Shown here piece after piece: positions 50,301-62,400 of a DNA stretch of 64,000 nt. The stretch covers positions 2,180,001 to 2,244,000 of the forward strand of contig CALNXK010000070.1 of the NCBI GenBank assembly GCA_942486035.1. Reading direction: 5' to 3'. The DNA is from Porites lobata. Lineage: Eukaryota; Cnidaria; Anthozoa; Scleractinia; Poritidae. A model generated the notes under the pieces. The model worked only from the letters and a program-made list of their open reading frames with translations, searched no databases and had not been told where the DNA came from. Made by a program: the position numbers and the translations under genes. Position 1 is the stretch's first letter. Each line of letters starts with the position of its first letter.

Positions 50301-53300
50301 ATGCACTGGCTAGCTTACAAGCGCTCAGCTCAAATAATTGCAAACAGAAAACCCAAATAAAAAAAAATTGACACTTTTAATGACTAGAAAAAGAAAATTC
50401 AAGAAGCTACCCCCTTAAACTCACATGTGTGCTGCCAGTCTTGTAAGACTTTGGCGTCCACTTCCTCCAACACCCAACAGAAGGGCGTTGCCGAGAGGCT
50501 GACGAATCACACGGCTTATTCGTGACACGTGACGTACGGCGTCAGAGAATAGAACCAACTTCATCTGAGCGGTGTTGATCTGATTGTAATCATCAAGGTA
50601 TTCCTCCATGATTTTGACCATCTGTTAAGGGAAGCAAGAAACTCAAAACCAAGGAAAATGCGAGGAGAATTAAGTTATAAACTGTGAAAGAAAGGTAAAT
50701 GTTGACTTATTAAACTGAAGTTTTGTGCCTTTTCGATACTTTCATTGTTGACGTGGGTGGTTAAGGGAAAGTACCTTTTGAACTGATATACGTGAATGAT
50801 GAGTAGGTCAATCCATCGATAGAAAGATATTTGAACTGACAGACTAGTACACTGATTGACTGGCTGACTAGCGGTCTGGCTGACTGCCAGACTGGCTGAA
50901 TGGCAATACGGCAGACTGGCTGACTACCGGTCTGGCTGAATGGCAGTACGACAGACTGGCAGACTGGCTGACTGGCAGTACAGCTGACTGCCAGACTGGC
51001 TGACTACCGGTCTGGCTGAATGGCAGTACGACAGACTGGCAGACTGGCTGACTGGCAGAATGGCAATACGGCAGACTGGCAGACTGGCAGACTGCCAGAC
51101 TGGCTGACTAGCTCACTGACTGACTGACTGACAAACTGACCAAGAGCGGGCAATACGTTTTTGATTGATGCAACGAATGACCAACCGACTGACTGAAGGA
51201 CCGCCTGATTGACTGCTTGACTGCTTGACAGAAGAAAAAATGACCATCAGTTCAATGAATGGAAAACTAAAGGCTGCTAGCTCACTGATATATTGGTTCA
51301 ATTAACGATATGAAATGATTTTGAGGGCAGGCTCACCTTGTGGAAATCGGGCACTTCAGCATAAATCTTATTCTCAGCACTAGGAACCATGAAATCACCA
51401 TAAATCATGGTTGAATCTTTAACAACATCGTCCATGGAAGTCTCAAATCCAGACGCCATCTTATCTCGAATCAAGTCCACAAACCATTTTCTGTCCTCAT
51501 CATTGACCAATCTATCCTGGAACACTCGGCAGTTTTCGTGGTACCACAATCTCAGCACATCACTTTTATCCTCCAGCTTCTGCGGCAGAGCCATGAGAAT
51601 TCCTTGGAAAACTTTGGACAAGTCGCGCAAATTGAAAGTGTAGTGACTTTTGGCTGGAGTAGGTAGCAACTGTAATTTGAATGGCAGGAATTTGGTCAGA
51701 TTACACCATTCGACGTTTTGAATCCTAGCAACTAAATTTATTGCATTTTTTAAAAAATTTAATAGGGCTTGAAATGACGGCCAGTCAACGGACAATGTCC
51801 GGTCAGAAGTGGGCTTTGTTCGGTCAAAGCCTTGGATGAACAGACACTAAGATCCGGTTGTTTATGCTTCTAAACATTCGAAAATTTAGTTTCATAAAGG
51901 TATGTTGAAATAAATATTTGTAATTGCCTGGCCAAAAACGGGTTGCGTCCGAGCAAAAATAGGTTTGAGTGGAGAACGCGACGGCCGCCAGTCGCAAAAT
52001 TATTTCAAGCTCTGAACAAAGTACTTTTAATCGGTAGAGTTGAAAGATGATTGTTTGGATTTTATTATGATTGGATAAGATACACCAGACTTCGTAGTAA
52101 ATGGATAGCCTGTGCACACGCGGCACTTGTGCGTTACTTTATCCACAGGCAGCCCAAACTCACGGTGTAAAGTAATTTACATACCATAGGTGACGCGCCC
52201 CTTTGTTCTAAGGGAGTAACAGTGGTTACGCAATAAAGCCAAAAATACGAGTGAAACGACAAGCAAACACCCAAACACAGTGGAATACATCGCAGGTAAG
52301 TCTTTTTTATTCATTTCATTGAAAAAAAGTAAGGTTTAACATTATTTAGCGTTCGCAGATCTCAGTAATATATTCCTCATACAAAGTCATTTATTTTCAA
52401 CGGTCGCCTGTAACGCGACACCGGCGCGTCATCTATGGTATGTAAATTAATTTACAGCGTAAGTTTGGGCTGCCTGTGCTTTAACCACAGAGACATCGTT
52501 CTTGCTTATCGCTGGTGAAAGCAGCTGCTTATTGTACGGGCCAACAACTTTTAATCGAATTTTCACGGCACGTGAAAACAATAAGTACAGTTACTTAAGG
52601 CAGCAATCCTACACGGCCTTCTGTTATGTAGAGGGTATGTTGTGGTTCAAATTTTATTTCCCTTTGTTTTAAACTCATTATCATACATTACGGTAATTAT
52701 GGTAATTTACCATACCCAAAAACAAAGGGAAATAAAATTTAAACCAAGGATAAAATTGAACCACAACACGCACATGTCCAGAGGTGTTCATAAATATGAA
52801 TAAGAAATCACTGCAAAGTTTGGTTGGTGTGTTGTGGTTCCAGATGTGTTTACCTGGGTTATAACCGTGTTATAAACCGCAATGGTATTCCTGACCAAAC
52901 TGTCACAAAGTGATTCCTTATCACTGCCACCGTATGAACCTAAATAAATAAAAAAGTTAAATAAATACCACAAGAAAAGACAAAAACTGATACATTCCAA
53001 CGCAGTCCTGAGAAGAAAACAGATTATTGAATTTATTGGAATTACGAACAAATTCTTTACGAAAAATAATCGGATCACCATTGAGGTTTCTGGGTAACTG
53101 CCCACCTACATGATAACCTGTCATCTACGCTAGTCTAACCTGCTAAAGCTTTGCTCCTCTCTGCAATATAGTTAAAAAGTTTGTTAGATGAGTTTTAACA
53201 ACATATAAGAACTAACTAAGAAGGAAAAACGTGCCTGAAATTTGAGAAACAAAGAGGTGGATTTATCTACCATGGCATATGGTGGTCGTTTCTATATATT

Positions 53301-56300
53301 TCCCAAACGGCCCAACAACATCACACTATACTGCTTGTTGCGTTCTCCTTACGTCGAACGCAACACATAATCTTGGGATTTCTGTGGTACTCAGTTGGGA
53401 TTCCTGTGGTACTCATTTCGTCCGCGTACGTCTGCATTTTCTGCGCCATCTTGAAAAATTTATCTCGTGGGCACAATAATGTTAAATGCAATTAATCATA
53501 TGGTTTTAGAAGTGGTTGAGTGGCGCAATAGATAACGCGTTGCCCTGACACTTCAGAGGTCTGGGGTTCGACTCCAGCCGGGTGAAACTTTTTTCTTTTT
53601 TTCGTGGTCATTTTGTTTTGTATTGTTTCTTTTAAAAAAAAAAAACATATAGAAAGCGTTTTGCGGCATCAATTTATTAGTAAATAACGTCACATCTGAC
53701 AGTAAACCTGAAAAAGCTCAAACGCACTTCCTACTCTGAGATTACTACTAGTATGTAATAGCCTGTGTACAGAACCCCCCTCCCCCCAAAAAAAATCGGG
53801 GAGAGAGACGTCTGTGAATCGCCGTCGTTAGTCATGTTTCGGTATACACTTACATAAATCATTTTTTTGTTGTTGTTCCTCTGGCGGTTGAAAATGTGTT
53901 GACAGACCAACACGACTATGGAGTCTTGTAATACAGCACGTACGCAGTCATTCTCTCGGATGTTCTCAACCTTTATAGCTAGGCTAGGCTCTAACTAGAA
54001 TATCTAGCTAAAATGTAATTTATAACGAGTATATTATGCTTTGTAAGATTCTAACGCGTACATGTTCTTCTGCCTTTTCTAGCTCATAAAGTCGGTCTGT
54101 TTCCTGTGCATCGATTTCATGTGGTTTTTGGTTTGACAGAATTTGGATCTCGGAAGCAAAATTAAAGCTACAATGAGGACGCCCATGTGGCGAGGCAACT
54201 AAGCTGGAAATGTAGGTTACTTTTGAGGACTTACCTATCCAGGACTTGAGAATAGTAGCAAAGATGCGATGTTTACTATCATCTTCTAGCTCAGTAAATG
54301 AGAGATGATTAAAGTGCCTTAGGAATCGGGGAGTGACCGGATTTCTTCCACCACCTGGGGGACCCATGGATGACACGAAGTTGATATCCACAAGTTCACG
54401 AAAGGTTCCTATAATGAGATCATAAAATGTGAAATATGGGCCATAGGAAAACGCCTAAGATACGAAACAAAGTAAATGCCCGTGTTTAGCAGTCGAAATC
54501 ATGCTTCACTCGAGCATGTGAAGAACATGGATGTGAGTAAAGAAAGAAAATCGTATGTGTTCCGACTCATGGTGCAAGACTTTTATCGAAAGCTTACGAT
54601 CCCCTTGTTGTTAAACGGACTTTTGGTTCTACTTGACAGTTAACTGCAAACGCGGCCGGTAACATTCAACAAGTTGTAAATAGCAGTAGCTATCAACACC
54701 ATCAGATAACATCAGATAACATAAGGAGAAGTGAGATGACAGTCTTGCGATCAAAAACGTTTAAGTAAAAAAGCTGTCATTTCCTTTCCTCGAGGTGTAT
54801 ATGTTGTGGTCCAATTTTATCCCCAAAGCAAATTTTACTTTCCTTTAATTTAAGGAATCCGTTTGGTAATATGTGATAATGAACCACAGCATCTATTTTA
54901 CCAGATTTGTCTTTTCGACTTAATAGACCTTTATACCGATACGGCTGCCATATTGAATTAATTCGATTTAAGGAGTATTATAGGATGCCCGGGGGGGAAT
55001 GAGCACATTTCGTTTGTATTTTCGAGCGCTTTCCGGGACATTTTTTCTTAGAGTTTTCTTAGAATAAGATTGTAATGGGCAAAAAGATCCTTGTGCCGTG
55101 TTTTGATGCAATAATGATCGCCTTTTTCTACAGTAGTTTAGTATTAGAAATATGGTCTTTCACTGTATATTTCTCGGAAAAAAGGCGATCATTATTACAT
55201 CCAAACATGGCACAAGGCTCTTTTTTCCCATTACAATCTTATTCTAAGAAACCTTTACGAAAACATGTCCCGGAAAGCGCTCGAAAATACAAACGAAATG
55301 TGCTCATGCCCCCCCCCTGGGCATCCTGGGGGGGGGTCAATTACATGATAACAGAAGTGTGTGCTGCGCCGGGAAGGAAGACTAGCTGAGTTGTCAAGGT
55401 AAATTGACAAGGGTAAAGACGCTGACCCCTCGCAAGCGCGATTATACTCTCCAAGTCACTAGAGACGGACATACCTATGGCTTTCCTGTCGTACCACCCT
55501 TTATGATCACAATACTGACGTAGGATCTCTATTGGCGGCTGAGCGCCATACACCTCAAGAGCTGGCATGTTCAGGTCGTCAACAAAGAATACAAAGTGTT
55601 TCCCAAGAGGAGGACCAAATACACCTTTACGTCTGACAAAAAAAGAAACACGATTTACGGTCATGATACACGAGCAAAGGGATGGAGGGTGTTGGTGTTG
55701 GTCGTCTGCATATTACAGAGACTGTGTTCTGTTGGTTGCAGGCACAGCCTTCTCTCAGGTTATTCTGTGTTGTGCAGGTTTTACATAGTTCAGTTGGTGT
55801 TTAAGTCGCTGCAGTCGTTCTAGTGCCGATGCAAATTGGGTGGAATATTCTTTTTGCACCCCTGTAGCCATCATGAGGTTACAAACGCAAGTGTAAAGAA
55901 CTGAATTTGATTCACCGACGGGAATCGAGTCCTAGATCCCTTTCTTTTTCCTTTCTTGCACTATGATAAGAGGTTGCCAGAGTTGAAAGATCGACGAGTA
56001 CTCTAATAAACAAGATGCAAAACACTGGTCAGCCATACCTCTTGTCCAGTTTGCTGTCTATAATATCCTGTGTCTGATTAGCAGACGTTCGTGCAGAGAA
56101 GTTCAGGAAATGAGATAGGAACTCTTTTGGCATGTTATTAAGCAACTTGTTTGCTACACACAGTGTTTTGCCTGATCCTGTTGGACCCACGCACATAACC
56201 TGAGTAGAACAAGTAACCAAAATTAAAAAAAGAGGAAGCGAGAAATTCAGAACAAGCAAAACAATCTCATGTACAGGCCTCAACACTTCATTAGTTAAAG

Positions 56301-56415
56301 CTTTAAACTTTCCGGAAGGTTTGTTTTCTCTGCACTCAAATACTGAAGAGCCAGTTTGATAAGTTTGAAAGCCGAAATTAAACACTATTAGTATCATTAT
56401 CATTATCATTATCGC

Positions 56416-56459
<44 letters not shown>

Positions 56460-59400
56460 GATGTTGCCATATCAAGCCAACAAATCATCGAAGCGCCAAA
56501 AGAAGTGAAAGGAAGGTAAATTCATGTTTGTTTATTTCACTTACTTCATCACCTACTGTTGTGTACTAATGTAGGAGAAGAGGGTGGTCGCTATAGCCAA
56601 CAGCACTACAAATGGAACGTACCTTCTTGTTGTTTACCAGCAGCATTTCCAAGAGAAATGATCCTCTGACTAGGTCCATGGTGGGTATGATGATGTCAGA
56701 GTAATTCATATCTGCTGGAATGTTGGGCTGACTTACGTTTGCCATCCAGCTTACCCATTTCACCTGCAACATTCCAAAGAACGGTTTTATCACTCTATCA
56801 CTTGTCAGTAACCCTTGGTTTACTTTCTACTCAATACAGGTATCTGCAATTCATCTAACACAGAACGGCAATAGGTTCCTTTCTGAGAAAAGAGGGCGAC
56901 GGTGTTCTTTTTAATTCCATGTGTACTGACCTTACCCCATGCATTACAGAAGTTAATCTGTATCTAACGCAATAGTCAAATTCAGCCAAAGCGAATTGGT
57001 TATCAAAGTGGTGAAAGAACAAAAAAACAGTGATACAACATTTGAATATCACAGCAAATACGAATTAAGCTACGGATAAACAAAACTTAAGAAGGTAAAA
57101 GCGGACGGGAATTGGAGGTTTTTTTTAAGACAGGTAACGCTTGTTACAAATATTTCTTTATCACAAGGCCAATTTTTGGCTTTTAAAAACAAGTTCTTTG
57201 CCAGTATCATGTTTCCTAACGAGTAACTGGCAAAATGTAACAAAATGAACTTTACTGTCGTGACACGGCTTTCTTTGTAGATTTTCAATGTTCTCACCTC
57301 TCCTGCTTTATGATCGTCATCGTCATCATCGTCTTTACGGCTAACTCCACCATCTTCAAGAGCATAATCGTACACCAGACCATGACTAGGAAATTTCATT
57401 GTAACCTGTAATTTAAAAACTCAAAATTAACATCCCACGTTCTCATCTTTGTTGTAGAAGGCAAAAAACTCCCATTAATAAGACCTATTCCGATTTTCTT
57501 CACGCTAAAAACGGAGGTAGACGGTTAGCGTGAAGTGTACAGTTACCTTCTCCTCGTCCATCTTCTTTCTTAAATATTCACTGAACTTCTTTCTTCCGTC
57601 TCCGTCACACGTTCCTCCAACAGACCAAATGAGAGCAAAGACAAACCAGGGTTCGATCAACGTTTCCACTAACGCTATGTTCTCTGCAGGGATGGTCTCG
57701 CCCTGTACAAGCAAAGTTTGCCATATGAGGTTAACGATGATCAAGGTTGATTAAGAAATGGATGTTGCCAATTTTATATCAATTATTCCCATTTGATTAT
57801 CTGAGTATAATAGGCAGTCGATGAAAGCGTTCCTTTACAGATTAGCAAAAAGCTGTTTTCACTTACAACTGCCCTGCTCTTTAAGAGGTCTTGAATAGCC
57901 CTGTAGGATGGGTGTTGCGCCCAGTCGCCGCAAAGGTCAGAGCTCTAATCCTGGTCAAGTCCGGATTTTTCAAGTTCCTTTACAACCGCTTGGGTTGATC
58001 ACACGTTTGCCATGATTACATCTACCATTTATTCACTTGTTTATCCATTTACTTATTTATAAACTTCATTTATTTATTTATTTATATTTGTTTATTTAAT
58101 TTTTGTTTATTTACTTATGTATTCATACGCGTTTTTCAGATGTATTTCACATGCATTCAACTTATCACTTCCGTGAACTGTATAAATAATAAAAACTTAC
58201 AAGTGGCCTGCATACTTTCCAGATAGCTTTATCAGCTCAATTCGACAAAACATTTCAAAGTTCCAGGTTTGAACCTCGGTGAAGCCTGAACTGAATTTTT
58301 AAAGCTTTGATCCACTGTCTATCTTTCATTCACATGAATCATCAGGAGTTTACGTATGTTTTAATTCTTCTCTTTCAAAATCAGTTTTAGGTATGCATGT
58401 TTTTTTTTTACCACACACACTAACGTGTATCTGATATATTCGCGATCCAGGCTTTAATTAATTGCAACCATTTTTACCAGATTGATAGATAAATCAAAGG
58501 AATTGAACATTTTATATAAAAAATAACGCTTTAAGGCTATAGGGGTCCCTGTGCATATCTAAATAGCTGGGTGGATTTAGTACAAACCTCCTTAGGGACA
58601 AACGGAGCAAAGAAACAATCCAGGATACGCATGAGACTGCAAGTGAGATTGCTGTTCACGGTAGGCACATACTCCTTCGTGTTATTCCTCAAGAACTTGA
58701 GTGAATCCTAACGATTAGTAAAGATATACAGCTCTTAGAAAATTTGCAACACACAATAAAACAGTGCACGCTGACTTACGATCAGCACTGTCGTTTAAGA
58801 TCTTAGGTGCACCAGTCTTATAGAGCATGGATGACAGGGTGGAAATAGACATCTAGATCGCTTTCCATTTAGCAAGGTATTCCAAAAATTCCGTTTTCGT
58901 GGCGTTCCACTGGAAAACTACCGGAAATAAGTGGAAGTTTGAAAGCTAGTCCCGCTCCCCCATTTGAAACTTTTCCGGTCAAAATGTGTGTTCAGCCTAT
59001 TATCACTATCGTAATTATGACATTAATTATGATGATCGTTTTTCCCGTTCTCAATAGTGTTATCAAAAAAACAAATGATCTGTTACCTCTAAAAATCTGT
59101 CAAACAATGACTGTAGCTTGTCTTTGTGATCGAATATGGCGTCAGGAAGTGTTTTCAGGTAACAGTTTACAAAAGGCTGAAGGCCCAGGATACTAGGTTC
59201 CAGGTAAACCATACCACAACGGCTGACTGTAGCCGGGGAAGCTACAGCAAGATCCATCACCTCAAACATCATCGTCATTGCCTGTTGATTTAGAATACAG
59301 TGGGTTTACCAGAGTGACACTTAAGCCAGAGATGTCAAGCTTGTGTCGTATGTATCTTTGAAAGCATTGATAAAAATTTTAACAGCAAAAAAAGTCTTAG

Positions 59401-62400
59401 AAAAAGAGAAAAAACCTAGAAGTGACGACGTCAGTGATTTCCAAGGTTTGTTAAGAGAGTATAGTAACGGTAACACGAAGGTCATGGGTTGAGGCCTTCG
59501 TTTCAGAATTGCTTGGGTTGTGTTCATACCTGTGTTGATGATTTTTTCTTAATTTCACATCGGCAATTAGTATATCACGTAGTTCCTTTTTCTCACCTAG
59601 GTCATCAGCTGTTGCCTTGTTACTAGTACCGTAGAGCTAAAGCAGAACTAAGCAAACCATAAAATGGGAGACCGTGCTGGCCGAGTGATCGAGAATTTCA
59701 TTCATTCCATGACTGGAAACGCAGTAAAAAACCTTTGCAAGGTTCGAGTAAACCTTATAAGGGTCGAGTTAGAGTAAAATATGAAGTCAGGTTTAACTGT
59801 ATTTTACCTCACTGAGTTTGATGATTTCTCCGCTTGTAAGACAAAGCTTCTTATTGTCGTCCAGAACAGTGTTCATGTTTTCAATCCACACGGCGTCAAC
59901 TGGTCCGTCAAACACGTACCATTTCTTGTCACTTGTGGTACTGGAGCTTCCCACGCGGATCATGGACGATAAGATGCCGTCAGTCCTTAAAACAGAAAAC
60001 ATAAAAGTCAACCGACCTGCAAACCCCAAGCAATGACAAAACACTGCGCAGAAATGACGCTGCTGCAAGAAACTTGGTCGAGTTATGTTGCAGATCGCTG
60101 GAATTGGTTGAACGGGAAAATGCGATGAGCGTCTAATCACAACGTCACGATATCAGAGGAGCGCAGAACATCTTTCCTCTTACTCAATATTTAGGTTACT
60201 ATCGACCTGTTTCTTGCTTGGCGCCAACTTCATTTGCCCGAGTAAAAGCTCTGGCCGCATTCTCGATGTTTTCGATTAGATATAAATATTTATCACGGAA
60301 TTTTCATTACTCACCATTCATGTGTTAGCAAGTCAAACTCTCCATACAACTGTCCCATTGTAATAGACTTGGGATTCAACACAAACGTGTGTACCTCCTC
60401 ATACGGGGAGCCGGATGGAGAATCTTTGCCCTTCAGTGCAGTCAGAGCTTTCTTTAGAACCTCGTAACACTGAAAACAAAACGTAAGAGAGGTAGGAATC
60501 ATCAACTGCGACTGACTGGATAAAATTACGCGGGAGTCACGCCATACACAGAAGGTACGCCAATTTCTACAAAGCAATAAGTTTGCCTTGGGCCGGTAAA
60601 ACGCGAAACATGCACAGATTTTGTTGTAAAAAGTAGAACTACTCCTCACTTTCTGCAACAACTTTTCGTAACCTGCAACAACCTAATTTAATTTGTTATG
60701 AGACAGGTTCAATTCTTGGGTGGTAAAACGCACATCGCTATTCAACTCGTTTTGCATTTTTGCTGCCCGTTTTACCGTAGCCTACGTGTAGCCGCACCCT
60801 TCCCCGACGTTTTTCCTTTGCCGGGGGAAGGGTGCGGCTACACGTGGGCTAGTTTTACCGTACCTTTATGCAGGAGGCAGACACTCACCCTTGTTTTTCC
60901 CGATCCAGTAGGACCCACTAACATAAGTCCGTGCCTGACTACAGTTGTCTCGTACAACTGGATACACTTAGTAACAAACCCATCTACATCCTCCAGTCCA
61001 AGTTTCAGACAAGTCTTACGAATGGAGTCTTCCAGATCACCATAGTCAATAGGTTGCTCTCTGAAACAAAATGTCAACACAGCACCGTTAGGGAATTTTT
61101 CGCTTAAAATACTTAACCTCTTTCAAACTACCTTCGTGTTATTCGTTCCTGTTTGTATACATTTGGTATTTAAGCTCAAATATAAAAATAAAAGTCTCAA
61201 AGGTCTCAGCGAAACGCTTAATAAGACTACGGCATGAAGTGACTGTTTATGGGATTCTATGGCCCTCTAAGTTACCCTAAGCTGAAAGTCTATGCCCGAT
61301 AGCATTTGCATTGAAATTTGTACTAAAACGAACATTACTGAAATAGTGAAAAGTTTGAACCCAGGAGTCATTTTATGAGTAGGTTGAGTATGATCGTCCG
61401 GGTTAACTTAGTCTTGAATGTGACACTGACTGACGTTTCGACAACCTGTGCTGTAGTCATCTTCAGAGTCAAAGTGAGTTGTATCACGTTCGTTGATGGT
61501 ATTAAACTCTGGTTACTGACCTGATTGGTCAATTAAGTCGCGATGTTATTGGTCGTCTGTCAGTAAAGTCGTGATGTTACTGGATATGAAGACTCGTAAT
61601 GTCAGAGTTTAATACCATCAACTGACGTGATACAACTCACCAACCTGCTCACTTTGACTCTGAAGATGATTACCGCACAGGTTGTCGAAACGTTAGTCAC
61701 TGTCAACAACAACAGTCCTATTCAGGACTATGTTCACCCGGACGATCATTCTCAAAGTAATTATCACTGAAATACTCCGTAAACTCGCCACTGTTTCATT
61801 TCTATTTTCTGTTTCTTTTACGACTAACCGGTGTCTCGTTCACTTATTTTTAACCCAACCTTCCCACCCCAGAAAGATAATGGGGTTTACTTCCTATGGG
61901 TATTAGTGCAGTTGTACAGTATCAAATGGGGTAAAAGAGTGTGTGTGGAAAAGTGAATCGAACCGGCTTTCCCATGAAAACTGCTAGAAAAAACACTATA
62001 CGACACGTGAGCTGTTTTCCCTTCCCTCTAATAGTTGACTATTTGTAAACCTCCGGTTCCCTCCCTAAGTTTACAGCAAGAATATGGAATATGGGCACTA
62101 ACTTGACGTGTGGGAAAAGATCTGAAACAATTCCACGAAACAGCTTCAAGTCATCCTGTAAGAACTTCGGTACGTTCACATCTCGAATGGCGCGCAGTAC
62201 AATCAGTTCCTAGGGCGCAAAGAAACACAGCACATTGACGCAAAGCAGCCTAGCTGAATAGAAAGGTTATTTTTAATCAATGCTTAATTAACTGCCTTTA
62301 ATTGCCAGTTACTGCCCTCTATAATGGTCACAAAAAAGCAACAAGAGACGCTTGTAAACATTGTCATTATATCGTGGCAACATTTTATCAGAACCTCAAA

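Larger units (their letters stand above)
47872..50621 (-). other. DNAH1: DNAH1 exons 19-24: AAA4
   Basis: Exons: 50621-50425, 49764-49629, 49455-49247, 48858-48690, 48156-48062, 47968-47872 (window residues 883-1183). The P-loop is GVGGSGRQS, the usual AAA4 form with Arg in place of the invariant Lys found in some inner-arm dyneins. VFLFSDTQ is the Walker B region. ARLRQFPSLVNCCTIDWF is highly typical of dynein AAA4. Exon 24 ends in AKNRMK-like residues (TARNRTKTGLDK) leading into the stalk. Confidence 0.95.
51337..58707 (-). other. DNAH1: DNAH1 exons 10-18: AAA2-AAA3 connection and AAA3
   Basis: Exons: 58707-58588, 57702-57547, 57405-57298, 56763-56623, 56199-56039, 55632-55475, 54408-54235, 52939-52854, 51669-51337 (window residues 404-882). 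Exon 12 encodes a run of seven Asp at about 57318-57338, an acidic insertion before AAA3. AAA3 has Walker A GPTGSGKT (exon 14), SARTSANQTQDIIDSKLDKR, Walker B FVFFVDDLNMP (exon 15) and SMGPPGGGRNPVTPRFLRHF (exon 16). All key ATP-site residues look intact, so AAA3 should still be a regulatory ATPase site. Confidence 0.96.

Noticed and set aside
59685..59760. tRNA-Leu/Ser-like sequence (TGGCCGAGTGATCGAG, AGGTTCGAGT)
   Set aside because: No acceptor pairing and a poor T-arm; at most a decayed SINE head.
60778..60851. microRNA precursor
   Set aside because: Hairpin size is right, but the flanking 9-bp duplication and terminal TAGCC/GGCTA identify an insertion element.
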